NCBI GenBank assembly: GCA_020851855.1
Contig: JADZBY010000166.1
Location: 1-5,742 of the forward strand
From: Anaerolineae bacterium
GTDB lineage: Bacteria > Chloroflexota > Anaerolineae > Aggregatilineales > UBA2796
Reading direction: 5' to 3'
DNA: 5,742 bases
Part shown: piece after piece, positions 1 to 5,571 of the stretch
Position numbering within the stretch: the stretch's first letter is position 1
Layout: every line of letters begins with the position of its first letter
Position numbers and translations under genes: made by a program
Notes under the pieces: generated by a model
What the model was told of the DNA's origin: nothing
Seen by the model: only the letters and a program-made list of their open reading frames with translations
Databases searched by the model: none

Positions 1-240
1 AAGCGCACCGCCGAGCACTTCATCAATTTCCTCTTGGAGCCGGAAAACGCGGCGCGCACGGCCCAAATGACCGGTTACATGCCCGCCAACATGGCCGCCT
101 ACGATCTGATCCCGCCCGAAGTGCACGCCATGCTGCCGGACGAGGAAGAACGCGAGCGGTTGGAGTGGTATCGCCCGCTGGACGAAGAAGGGCTGCTGCT
201 CTGGGACCAGACCTGGACGGAGATTCGCGCGTCGCAGTAA
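1..240 (+). CDS. C-terminal part of a PotD/PotF-like ABC transporter substrate-binding protein (partial)
   Basis: The frame is open from the window edge and ends with TAA at 238-240, giving 79 residues; the start lies upstream. The sequence opens with KRTAEHFINFLLEPENAA, then has TGYMPANMAA, a PPEV segment and a closing RLEWYRPL...LLLWDQTWTEIRAS. This order (A..FINFLL.PENAA, GY..pN.AA, PPE, a charged stretch, then a terminal W-T-E-I helix) matches the C-terminal lobe of periplasmic spermidine/putrescine-binding proteins. Such proteins capture polyamines outside the membrane and deliver them to an ABC permease. Polyamine is the family default; the ligand cannot be judged because most binding-site residues are off-window. 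Permease and ATPase genes would be expected upstream, since nothing on this strand follows. It converges on the deacetylase gene. Another solute of the same binding-protein family remains possible. Confidence 0.85.
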   Translation, partial: KRTAEHFINFLLEPENAARTAQMTGYMPANMAAYDLIPPEVHAMLPDEEERERLEWYRPLDEEGLLLWDQTWTEIRASQ

Positions 241-248
241 CCCTCATC

Positions 249-282
249 CCCGACCCCTCTCCCTCAGAGCGAGGGGTGCGGG
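249..282. repeat. Imperfect inverted repeat in the convergent gap
   Basis: CCCGACCCCTC (249-259) pairs with GAGGGGTGCGGG (271-282) with a single one-base bulge and an 11-nt loop. It starts 8 bp after the stop of the binding-protein gene, so it could help end transcription, but there is no T tract on either side. The C-rich CCCTC...CCCC vocabulary resembles the larger element at 1333-1474, so a dispersed repeat is at least as likely as a dedicated terminator. Confidence 0.5.
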
Positions 283-323
283 ATACAGGCGGCGCATGCG
301 GTACACGGCGGACGAGGCAGACA

Positions 324-382
324 GCGGACGAGGCAGGCCTCGTCCCTACGTCATTCGTAGGGACAACGCCTGCGTTGTCCGC
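324..382. repeat. REPIN-like element: two inverted GTAG-headed hairpins
   Basis: Three perfect 9-bp inverted repeats follow one another: 326-334 with 337-345, 342-350 with 356-364 (5-nt loop TCATT), and 361-369 with 372-380. The ends also pair (GCGGAC 324-329 with GTCCGC 377-382). Read as REP units, the plus-strand half is GTAG at 357-360 followed by a hairpin (361-380). The minus-strand half is GTAG (complement of CTAC 346-349) followed by its own hairpin (345-326). The heads face each other across 7 nt. A GTAG/GTGG head plus an imperfect palindrome is the known hallmark of REP sequences mobilised by RAYT (IS200/IS605-type) transposases. The 13-bp sequence at 324-336 also occurs directly repeated at 308-320, perhaps the remnant of another half. 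No transposase lies in the window. Confidence 0.7.
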
Positions 383-422
383 TCCTGATGTCTTCTGCGA
401 ACCGATGGGATGACGCGGCCTC

Positions 423-1226
423 TCATGCGTCCTGGAAATGTTCCAGCCACCAGCGCGTCTGGAACGAATCGACGCCCACGCCGACCCGCCCCACGTAATA
501 CGGGGCGGGCATGTCCGGCGGGATGGTGCGGCCTTGCACGATGCCCACCACGAAATCCAATCCGGCTTCCAGCGCCGCGTCAAAGATGCGCTGGTCGAAG
601 ATGCGGAAACGTTCGGGCGTGTACACATCCCCGTAGGGCACGATCAGGCTGACCGGATGCGCGCCCAGGCCATCCGCCAGCATGGCCGCCGACCCCGCAA
701 TCTCTTCGCGCATCTCGTCCATCGTCTCGAGGTCGGAGAGCACGCTGTGGGTGCTGGTGTGCGTGTTCATCTCGAAGCCGCGCGCCGAAAGCTCGCGCAG
801 GACGCCCCACTCGTGCGGGCTGCGCTGGGGTGTGCTGCGCGTCACCACGCCGAAGCTGGCCCTGTGCCCCGATTCTTCGATCAGGTCCGCGATGGTGTAA
901 AACTCCGGCTCGATGTAGTGCGAGCCGAGGTCATCGATGGTGATGAGCGCCGTTTTGGCCGGGAGCGGCGTCTCGCCGCGCACCGCCCGCGCCAGATCGG
1001 CGTACAGGATAGTGCGGTAGTCGTTGTCCGTGAGCCATGCCAGGATGCGCGGCAGCTGTGCAATGTCCTTTTCGCGCGGGTGAAGCATGAGCGTGGGCGG
1101 CACGACGAACGGCTCCGCGTCCGCCGCGCGCGCCCGGCCTGCGCCGAGCATCCACGCGCCCGCCATGCCCGCTGCCAGCCGCAAGAAACCGCGTCGGCTG
1201 TGCCCTGAACGCGGAGTTGTCGCCAT
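423..1226 (-). CDS. Tat-exported polysaccharide deacetylase (NodB-fold) family protein
   Basis: This is a 267-residue protein read from ATG (1226-1224) to TGA (425-423). Residues 10-16 (SRRGFLR) form a twin-arginine motif, followed by a hydrophobic stretch and an ARA site near residue 34, so export as a folded protein is expected. The NodB metal and catalytic motifs are visible: T96-I-D98-D99 (the TFDD site, catalytic base and metal Asp), H156-T-S-T-H160 (metal histidines) and P197-Y198-G199. The family catalyses metal-dependent N- or O-deacetylation of polysaccharides such as chitin, peptidoglycan or exopolysaccharide; the substrate here is unknown. The usual Arg of the R-x-P-Y-G motif is replaced by I195, as can occur in divergent branches. 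The upstream Shine-Dalgarno match is weak (AGAGG). The start is supported because the Tat motif sits at the expected distance. The gene stands alone on its strand. Fold assignment is firm, enzymatic activity less so. Confidence 0.82.
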   Translation of the reverse strand: MATTPRSGHSRRGFLRLAAGMAGAWMLGAGRARAADAEPFVVPPTLMLHPREKDIAQLPRILAWLTDNDYRTILYADLARAVRGETPLPAKTALITIDDLGSHYIEPEFYTIADLIEESGHRASFGVVTRSTPQRSPHEWGVLRELSARGFEMNTHTSTHSVLSDLETMDEMREEIAGSAAMLADGLGAHPVSLIVPYGDVYTPERFRIFDQRIFDAALEAGLDFVVGIVQGRTIPPDMPAPYYVGRVGVGVDSFQTRWWLEHFQDA

Positions 1227-1270
1227 AAGATCGCCTCTGTCTGCCTCTTCTGCCGGTCTTCGCGGCGGGA

Positions 1271-1300
1271 ATCATAGCCTGATCGTATTCTGGCCGGCAA
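1271..1300 (-). promoter_or_regulatory. Candidate sigma70-type promoter for the deacetylase gene
   Basis: On the minus strand TTGCCG (complement of 1295-1300) serves as a -35 and TATGAT (complement of 1271-1276) as a -10, separated by 18 bp. The -10 matches the consensus at 5 of 6 positions and the -35 at 4 of 6. Transcription would begin near 1264, leaving a leader of about 38 nt before the ATG at 1226. This is consensus matching only. Confidence 0.4.
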
Positions 1301-1332
1301 CCTGTACAATCGAGAGGGTGGCTTGCAGAGAA

Positions 1333-1474
1333 CCCTCACCCCCTGACCCCCTCTCCACGCGGAATACCGCGTAGAGAGGGGGAAGCACGCGCCGGTATGG
1401 CAGCCGATCTCCCCTCTCCATGCCGTCGGGGTCCCCCCTGGGGTGACGGACATGGAGAGGGGCCGGGGGTGAGG
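1333..1474. repeat. 142-bp nested palindromic element in the divergent gap
   Basis: The outer ends pair perfectly (CCTCACCCCC 1334-1343 with GGGGGTGAGG 1465-1474). Inside are two strong hairpins. The first is 1347-1362 with 1367-1382, a 16-bp stem with one mismatch and the loop AATA. The second is 1411-1422 with 1451-1462, a perfect 12-bp stem extended by CCGTC 1423-1427 with GACGG 1445-1449 around one bulged A. No protein is encoded. A MITE-like or REP-type dispersed repeat fits best. It lies 57 bp before the SDR start, so it would be in the SDR leader if the promoter is further upstream. The rest of the 1227-1531 gap holds only the deacetylase promoter candidate and the SDR ribosome-binding site. 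Confidence 0.65.
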
Positions 1475-1515
1475 ACGTTTTGATGCGATGGCCCTGATCG
1501 AGAGGGCGGCATTTC

Positions 1516-1523
1516 GGAAGGAG
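1516..1523 (+). promoter_or_regulatory. Strong Shine-Dalgarno site fixing the SDR GTG start
   Basis: GGAAGGAG lies 8 nt before the GTG at 1532-1534. It contains a full AAGGAG match, stronger than any other site in the window, and it settles the choice of a GTG start for the oxidoreductase. Confidence 0.8.
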
Positions 1524-1531
1524 CACAAGGC

Positions 1532-2302
1532 GTGCAAAAACCAGGACCATTCCAGGCGCGTTCCGGGCCGGACACGGACTTGCGTGGGCAGACAGCCATC
1601 GTCACCGGCGGCGGCACGGGCATCGGGCAGGCTGTCGCGCTGGCGCTGGGCGCGGCGGGCGTGCGCGTGGTCATTGCCGGGCGGCGGTTGGGGCCGATTC
1701 AGGCCACGGCGCAGCGTATCCTCGACGCGGGCGGCGACGCGCTGCCCATCCAGGCGGATGTCTCGCAGGAAGCCGACGCCGAGCGGCTGGTGCGCGGCGC
1801 GCTGGAAGCGTTCGGCGCGCTCGATATCCTGGTGAACAACGCGGCGGTCGACGGCGGCGGTTACATCCATGACCACGACATCGCCGAGTGGGACCGGATC
1901 ATGGCCAACAACCTGCGCGGACCGTTCCTGATGTGCCGCTTTGCGCTGCCACACATGCGCGCCCGGCGGCGTGGGCACATCATCAACATCAGCTCCGAGT
2001 CGGGTGTGGAGTATTACGAGGGCAACGGCGCGTATGGCGTCAGCAAACACGGCCTGAACGCCCTCGGTGAGTACGTGCAGCGCGAGAACCAGGCGCACGG
2101 CATCCGGGTGAATACGATCTGCCCCGGCATGGTCGTCACCGAGATGTCGCGCGATTTGCCCGGCCTGGACCTGGACCTGTGCCTGATGCCGTCCGACATT
2201 GCCGATCTCGTCACGTTCCTCTTGACGCGCTCCGAGAACATCAAGATCGGCCTGCCGATCCTGATCCAGACCATGCGCAATCCGTGGGCGGGGGATGCGT
2301 AA
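1532..2302 (+). CDS. Short-chain dehydrogenase/reductase (classical SDR, FabG-like fold)
   Basis: This is a 256-residue protein with a GTG start and TAA stop, the usual length for classical SDRs. The Rossmann cofactor motif TGGGTGIG is at residues 25-32 and the NNAA motif at 102-105. The catalytic tetrad is N127, S155, Y168 and K172 (Y-x-x-x-K, with Ser 13 residues before Tyr). PG at the end of strand 6 is seen in NTICPGMVVTEM. Arginines R51 and R52 after the second strand favour NADP(H). The enzyme should be a cytosolic NAD(P)-dependent oxidoreductase of an alcohol, ketone or sugar; the substrate is not readable. The segment after PGMVVTEM is short. The C-terminus (PILIQTMRNPW) lacks the usual G-Q-x-hydrophobic-x-V-D-G-G ending, so the active-site lid and tetramer contact probably differ from FabG. 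It appears monocistronic, with its own Shine-Dalgarno site and terminator. Confidence 0.9.
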   Translation: MQKPGPFQARSGPDTDLRGQTAIVTGGGTGIGQAVALALGAAGVRVVIAGRRLGPIQATAQRILDAGGDALPIQADVSQEADAERLVRGALEAFGALDILVNNAAVDGGGYIHDHDIAEWDRIMANNLRGPFLMCRFALPHMRARRRGHIINISSESGVEYYEGNGAYGVSKHGLNALGEYVQRENQAHGIRVNTICPGMVVTEMSRDLPGLDLDLCLMPSDIADLVTFLLTRSENIKIGLPILIQTMRNPWAGDA

Positions 2303-2385
2303 ACGTCAAGCGCCCGAATGTGCGCTGGCTACCCTGCCCGCTACGCCCCATTCGTCACAGGGGAATGGCGCGTAAAGAACGTGAT

Positions 2386-2421
2386 GCGCCGCCTTTCGTC
2401 CCGATGGCGGCGCTTTTCTTT
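2386..2421 (+). terminator. Rho-independent terminator after the SDR gene
   Basis: A perfect 8-bp GC-only stem (GCGCCGCC 2386-2393 with GGCGGCGC 2406-2413) with a 12-nt loop is followed at once by TTTTCTTT (2414-2421). It lies 83 bp after the SDR stop and before the kinase promoter region, so it should separate the two transcription units. The other parts of the 2303-2647 gap are the promoter-like stretch below and an open but unconvincing N-terminal extension of the kinase frame (2540-2647). Confidence 0.8.
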
Positions 2422-2486
2422 GCCATTTGCCAGCGTCCTGGACCGCTCGCTGTAAACTACAGAACTTCCACGAACTTCAGACAAAA

Positions 2487-2530
2487 TTCACACACTCGCG
2501 TGATACACATCGTAATAAAATCCGTATGAT
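2487..2530 (+). promoter_or_regulatory. Candidate promoter region for the kinase operon
   Basis: The stretch at about 2475-2535 is markedly AT-rich compared with the rest of the window. TTCACA (2487-2492, 5 of 6 to TTGACA) stands 18 bp before CGTAAT (2511-2516, 4 of 6). A better -10, TATGAT (2525-2530, 5 of 6), lies further down, with only a weak -35 (GTGATA 2500-2505) at 19 bp. Either would place the transcript start upstream of 2540, giving a leader of roughly 110 nt to the ATG at 2648. Confidence 0.4.
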
Positions 2531-2647
2531 ATATACAGGATGTGTCGCCACCCCACACCTGTGATCGTTGGATGGTCGGGTCTCAACGCCGTTGGACCCT
2601 GGGTGGCGTGTATTTCGCGCCGGCGCACACTCAGTGGGACAACGCAG

Positions 2648-4534
2648 ATGACATGGCAGATTTCCGCTAACCTCATTCCCCTGCTGCTGGCCGCCATCAC
2701 GTCGGGCATCCTGGCCGCTGCGGCTTGGCGTCGCCGTGAAAGCATCGGCGCTGTTGGCGTCGCTTTCACCGCAATGACGCTGGACATTGCGTTCTGGTCG
2801 CTCTTCTACGTGATGGAATTGAGCATCACAAACCCGGCCTTCAAGCTGACGTATGCCAAGCTGCGTTATGCGGCGGTGGCGATTGGCCCGGTGACGTGGA
2901 TGGTGTTCGTGGCGGTCTATACGCGCCAGGATCGCTGGCTTACCCGGCGGAGCCTCGCCGCGCTGCTCGTCATCCCGACGCTGACTATCCTGATCATGGG
3001 CAGCACGGAATTGCACGGGCTGCACTGGAACACACCGATCACCTGGGAACAGGTCGGCGGCATCGGCATGTCCACGTCGGCATCCGGCCCGTGGTTTTAC
3101 ATCCACTCCGGGTACTCGTACCTGTTGATGCTGGGCGGGTTGCTGTTCATCGTGAACGCCTATCGCCGCTCGCCGCACCTCTACCGGCCCCACCTGTTTA
3201 CCCTGACGCTGGCGGTCGCTCCGCCGTGGATCACCAATATCCTGGTCATTTCCGGCCTGACGGTGATCGACCTGACGCCGTTCGCCTTCACCATCACCGG
3301 GCTGGCGTTTGCCTGGGGCGTGCTGCGCGTTCAGATGCTGGGTGTGGTCCCCATCGCGCGCGACGTGGTCATGGAGAACATGGGCGACGGCGTGTTGGTC
3401 CTCGACGCCCAGCGCCACCTGGTCGACCTGAATCCGGCGGCGGAGAAGCTTTTTGGCACGCCCAGGACGCTGCTCATGGGCAGGCCGGTGACCGATGTCT
3501 TGCCGAACCTCGTCACGCTCGCCGATTTCAGCCAGCGCCGGATGGACATCAGCCTGCGCGGGCGGGCCGGGACGAGCAACAACGGCAAGACGGACGCCGC
3601 TGGGCCAGAATACCGCGACCTGGAATTGCGGTTTTCCCAGCTGATGGGCCGCAATAACACGCTGACGGGCATCGTCATTATCCTGCACGACTTCACCGAG
3701 CGGCGGGCCGCCGAGCGCCGCATCCAGGCGCAGAACGAGGCGCTTGCCAAAGCCAATGTCGAGCTGGAGCGGGCGCGTCGTGAGGCCGAAGAAGCCACCC
3801 GCCTCAAGAGCCAGTTTCTCGCCACCATGTCGCACGAACTGCGCACGCCGCTCAACGCCGTGATCGGGTACACCGAGATTCAGCTCGCCGGAATGACCGG
3901 GCCGCTGACGTCCGAACAGACGGATTACCAGCAGCGCGTGCTGAGCAACGCCGAGCATCTGCTCAGCCTGATCAACGAGGTGCTCGACCTGTCGAAGATC
4001 GAGGCGGGGCGCATGGAGCTTCAAACGCGGCCCGTCGCGGTCCGGCCCTGGCTGGACGAAGTGGTACAGCACGTGCGCGGCCTGGCCGAGTCGAAGGGGC
4101 TAAAACTGACGAGCAGCCTGGATAACAACCTGCCGGAGACGCTCCTGGGCGATATCGGGCGGCTCAAGCAAATCGCCATCAACCTGCTGTCCAACGCGAT
4201 CAAGTTCACGGACACAGGCGAGGTGCGCATCGAGGTGGCGAAACACGCGCGCGACGCCTGGCGGATCGAGGTCACCGACACCGGCCCCGGCATCGCATCG
4301 CACCTGTTAGAGACGATTTTCCAGGAATTTCGGCAAGCGGATGGCACGACGACTCGCCAGTACGGCGGGACGGGCCTGGGCCTGAGCATTGTGCGCCGGT
4401 TGGCCCTGCTCATGGGCGGCACGGTGCGCGTCAAGAGCCAGGTTGGTCAGGGCAGCACGTTCTCCGTCTACCTGCCGCTGGATGAGCATGGGCGAGTGGA
4501 GAGTCTGGTTCAGACGGCGCTCACCGAGGGGTAA
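2648..4534 (+). CDS. Membrane sensor histidine kinase: 7TM-PAS-HisKA-HATPase_c
   Basis: The protein has 628 residues from ATG 2648 to TAA 4534. Residues 5-234 contain seven hydrophobic segments with a WRRR turn after the first, as in the N-terminal 7TM histidine-kinase sensor family. A PAS domain follows (about 236-352, MENMGDGVLVLDAQRHLVDLN to FTERRAAERR), then a coiled coil (350-389). The HisKA H-box (SHELRTPLN) has phosphoacceptor H396. The ATPase domain shows the N-box (N512, N516), DTGPG (544-548), an F-box (FQEFRQ) and GGTGLGL (573-579). All catalytic residues are present, so it should autophosphorylate and pass phosphate to receivers, most simply the two encoded directly downstream. 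The signal is unknown. The frame is open back to an ATG at 2540, but that ATG abuts ACAGG with no proper spacing. The extra 36 residues are unlike the family, and only 23 of those 36 codons end in G or C. The Shine-Dalgarno match for 2648 is also weak (GGGAC). Confidence 0.93.
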   Translation: MTWQISANLIPLLLAAITSGILAAAAWRRRESIGAVGVAFTAMTLDIAFWSLFYVMELSITNPAFKLTYAKLRYAAVAIGPVTWMVFVAVYTRQDRWLTRRSLAALLVIPTLTILIMGSTELHGLHWNTPITWEQVGGIGMSTSASGPWFYIHSGYSYLLMLGGLLFIVNAYRRSPHLYRPHLFTLTLAVAPPWITNILVISGLTVIDLTPFAFTITGLAFAWGVLRVQMLGVVPIARDVVMENMGDGVLVLDAQRHLVDLNPAAEKLFGTPRTLLMGRPVTDVLPNLVTLADFSQRRMDISLRGRAGTSNNGKTDAAGPEYRDLELRFSQLMGRNNTLTGIVIILHDFTERRAAERRIQAQNEALAKANVELERARREAEEATRLKSQFLATMSHELRTPLNAVIGYTEIQLAGMTGPLTSEQTDYQQRVLSNAEHLLSLINEVLDLSKIEAGRMELQTRPVAVRPWLDEVVQHVRGLAESKGLKLTSSLDNNLPETLLGDIGRLKQIAINLLSNAIKFTDTGEVRIEVAKHARDAWRIEVTDTGPGIASHLLETIFQEFRQADGTTTRQYGGTGLGLSIVRRLALLMGGTVRVKSQVGQGSTFSVYLPLDEHGRVESLVQTALTEG

Positions 4535-4536
4535 GG

Positions 4537-5022
4537 ATGTTCACTCTCAGCGATGACGCGAAGCAATGGACCGTGCTGATTGTTGACGACGAGCCGGATA
4601 ACCTGGGCGTCGCCGAAAAGGTGCTGTCCTTCATGGGGGCGCGGGTCCACACGGCGCAGGATGGCTTGCAGGGATTGGGCATCCTCGAAAAGGTGGTCCC
4701 TACCTTCATCCTGCTCGACCTGTCGATGCCGCGCATGGACGGCTGGCAGATGATCGAGCGTCTGAGGGCCGATCCGTTGACCGCGACGGTTCCGGTCATC
4801 GCGCTGACCGCGCACGCCATGCACGGCGACAAAGAGCGGGCGCTGGCTGCCGGGTTCGACGGCTACATCGCCAAGCCCTTCCGCCTGATGACCTTCTTCA
4901 AAGAGATTCAAGACTGCTTGCGTCAGGTCCTCGAAATGCGCCGGGCGCGGTCCGCATCCACATCCACAGCGACCAGGGCGCAGGACAACGCGCCGGAAAA
5001 GGCGAGCCATCATGCCGAGTGA
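4537..5022 (+). CDS. Single-domain response regulator (CheY/Spo0F-like receiver), first copy
   Basis: This is a 161-residue protein whose residues 11-130 form one receiver domain. The acidic pocket is D17-D18, the phosphoacceptor D61 (LLDLSMP), the switch Thr T91 (LTA), the switch aromatic Y110 and the conserved lysine K113 followed by Pro. All residues needed for phosphorylation are present. The last 30 or so residues (after QVLEMRRARS) are Ala/Ser/Thr/Arg-rich, probably disordered, and form no DNA-binding or enzymatic domain. The ATG lies 2 bp after the kinase stop. GAGGGG (4526-4531) inside the kinase end can serve as Shine-Dalgarno, pointing to coupled translation. It likely takes phosphate from the upstream kinase and acts through protein contact or as a phosphorelay intermediate. 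Which of the two receivers is the main partner cannot be told. Confidence 0.92.
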   Translation: MFTLSDDAKQWTVLIVDDEPDNLGVAEKVLSFMGARVHTAQDGLQGLGILEKVVPTFILLDLSMPRMDGWQMIERLRADPLTATVPVIALTAHAMHGDKERALAAGFDGYIAKPFRLMTFFKEIQDCLRQVLEMRRARSASTSTATRAQDNAPEKASHHAE

Positions 5023-5407
5023 CATCCTTGAAACCGCCTCGTGGCGCGTGGTCATCGCCGAGGATGAGCCGGACAGCGTGCGCCTCGTGTCGAAAATCCT
5101 GGAGCATCACGGCGTGCACGTCGATATCGCGCACAACGGCGACGAGTGCCTGGCCTTGCTGGAGACGACAACGCCGACGCTTGTCGTTGTCGATCTGGCC
5201 ATGCCCGGCAGGGACGGCTGGCAAACGCTGGCCGCCATCCGGGCCAATCCGGCGACGGCGCACCTGCCCGTCGTAGCGGTGACGGCCTATTATGCGCCGG
5301 ACGTGGCCGAAGACGCGGCGCGCGCCGGGTTCGACGGGTTTTTCCCCAAGCCGGTCAGCGCCAAGGCGTTTGTGCCCTGCCTGGAAGACATCCTGCGCGC
5401 GCGGTGA
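5012..5407 (+). CDS. Single-domain response regulator, second tandem copy
   Basis: This 131-residue protein is almost wholly a receiver domain. The acidic pocket is E17-D18, the phosphoacceptor D61 (VVDLAMP), with T91, F110 and K113-P114. Every key residue has the same number as in the preceding receiver. An ungapped comparison from W11 gives about 49 identities in 120 positions by eye, so the pair probably arose by tandem duplication. It differs by E17 for D17 and F110 for Y110 and lacks the low-complexity tail. The ATG at 5012 lies 11 bp inside the end of the upstream gene, indicating translational coupling; AAAAGGCGAG at 4997-5006 can supply the ribosome-binding site. There is no output domain. 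It is the last gene of the operon and is followed by a hairpin-rich region. Confidence 0.92.
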   Translation: MPSDILETASWRVVIAEDEPDSVRLVSKILEHHGVHVDIAHNGDECLALLETTTPTLVVVDLAMPGRDGWQTLAAIRANPATAHLPVVAVTAYYAPDVAEDAARAGFDGFFPKPVSAKAFVPCLEDILRAR

Positions 5408-5423
5408 CGGGATCGAGCGGGAT

Positions 5424-5445
5424 GCCTGGACCTGAAGGTCCAGGC
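5424..5445. repeat. Perfect 9-bp hairpin just after the signalling operon
   Basis: GCCTGGACC (5424-5432) and GGTCCAGGC (5437-5445) flank the loop TGAA. It starts 17 bp after the stop of the last receiver gene. There is no T tract (GAAAC follows), so it may stabilise the mRNA 3' end or be a fragment of a repeat rather than a classical terminator. Confidence 0.6.
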
Positions 5446-5451
5446 TGAAAC

Positions 5452-5501
5452 TACAAAGCCCTTCGGGCTGGAAACAAAATCCCAGCCCGAAGGGCTTTGT
5501 A
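5452..5501. repeat. Perfect 20-bp inverted repeat, possible bidirectional terminator
   Basis: Positions 5452-5471 and 5482-5501 are exact reverse complements around a 10-nt A-rich loop (5472-5481). Each arm is itself a small hairpin: AGCCC/GGGCT around TTC at 5457-5469 and around GAA at 5484-5496. The second small hairpin is followed by TTGT, a poor U tract. The fold could end transcription of the operon, but the absence of a real T run keeps the terminator call tentative. A dispersed palindromic repeat is the alternative. Confidence 0.6.
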
Positions 5502-5508
5502 CCCTTAG

Positions 5509-5529
5509 CCCGGTCGCTTTAGCGCCGGG
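5509..5529. repeat. Small hairpin between the 20-bp inverted repeat and the tandem array
   Basis: CCCGG (5509-5513) pairs with CCGGG (5525-5529), continued inward by CGC (5515-5517) with GCG (5522-5524) after one bulged T. The role is unknown. The following 5530-5571 shows no gene and no clear structure. Confidence 0.45.
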
Positions 5530-5571
5530 TGCGCCAGATGATTCCGCATCCATGTATGAAGGCTGGTGACC

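Noticed and set aside
438..1208. 256-codon open frame on the plus strand opposite the deacetylase
   Set aside because: It is antisense to a gene with a Tat signal and NodB motifs. The His/Arg-rich translation shows no family resemblance.
1305..1310. TACAAT as a -10 for the SDR gene
   Set aside because: It is a good hexamer, but no -35 is recognisable at 16-19 bp upstream and the strong palindrome would lie in the leader. It is not solid enough to list as a promoter.
881..2098. 405-codon open frame on the minus strand
   Set aside because: It overlaps both the deacetylase start region and most of the SDR gene, runs through the nested palindrome at 1333-1474, and its translation is Arg/Pro-rich with no recognisable motif. 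It is a by-product of high GC content.
2348..2368. CCATTC/GAATGG hairpin after the SDR gene
   Set aside because: It has only a 6-bp stem, a 9-nt loop and no T tract. The terminator at 2386-2421 is far better.
2477..4072. 531-codon open frame on the minus strand, opposite the kinase
   Set aside because: The translation is rich in Arg, Gln, His and Asp with no domain. The opposite strand carries an unmistakable kinase with intact motifs.
4510..5055. 181-codon minus-strand frame opposite the first receiver
   Set aside because: It is antisense to a clear receiver gene, with no Shine-Dalgarno support and no motifs.
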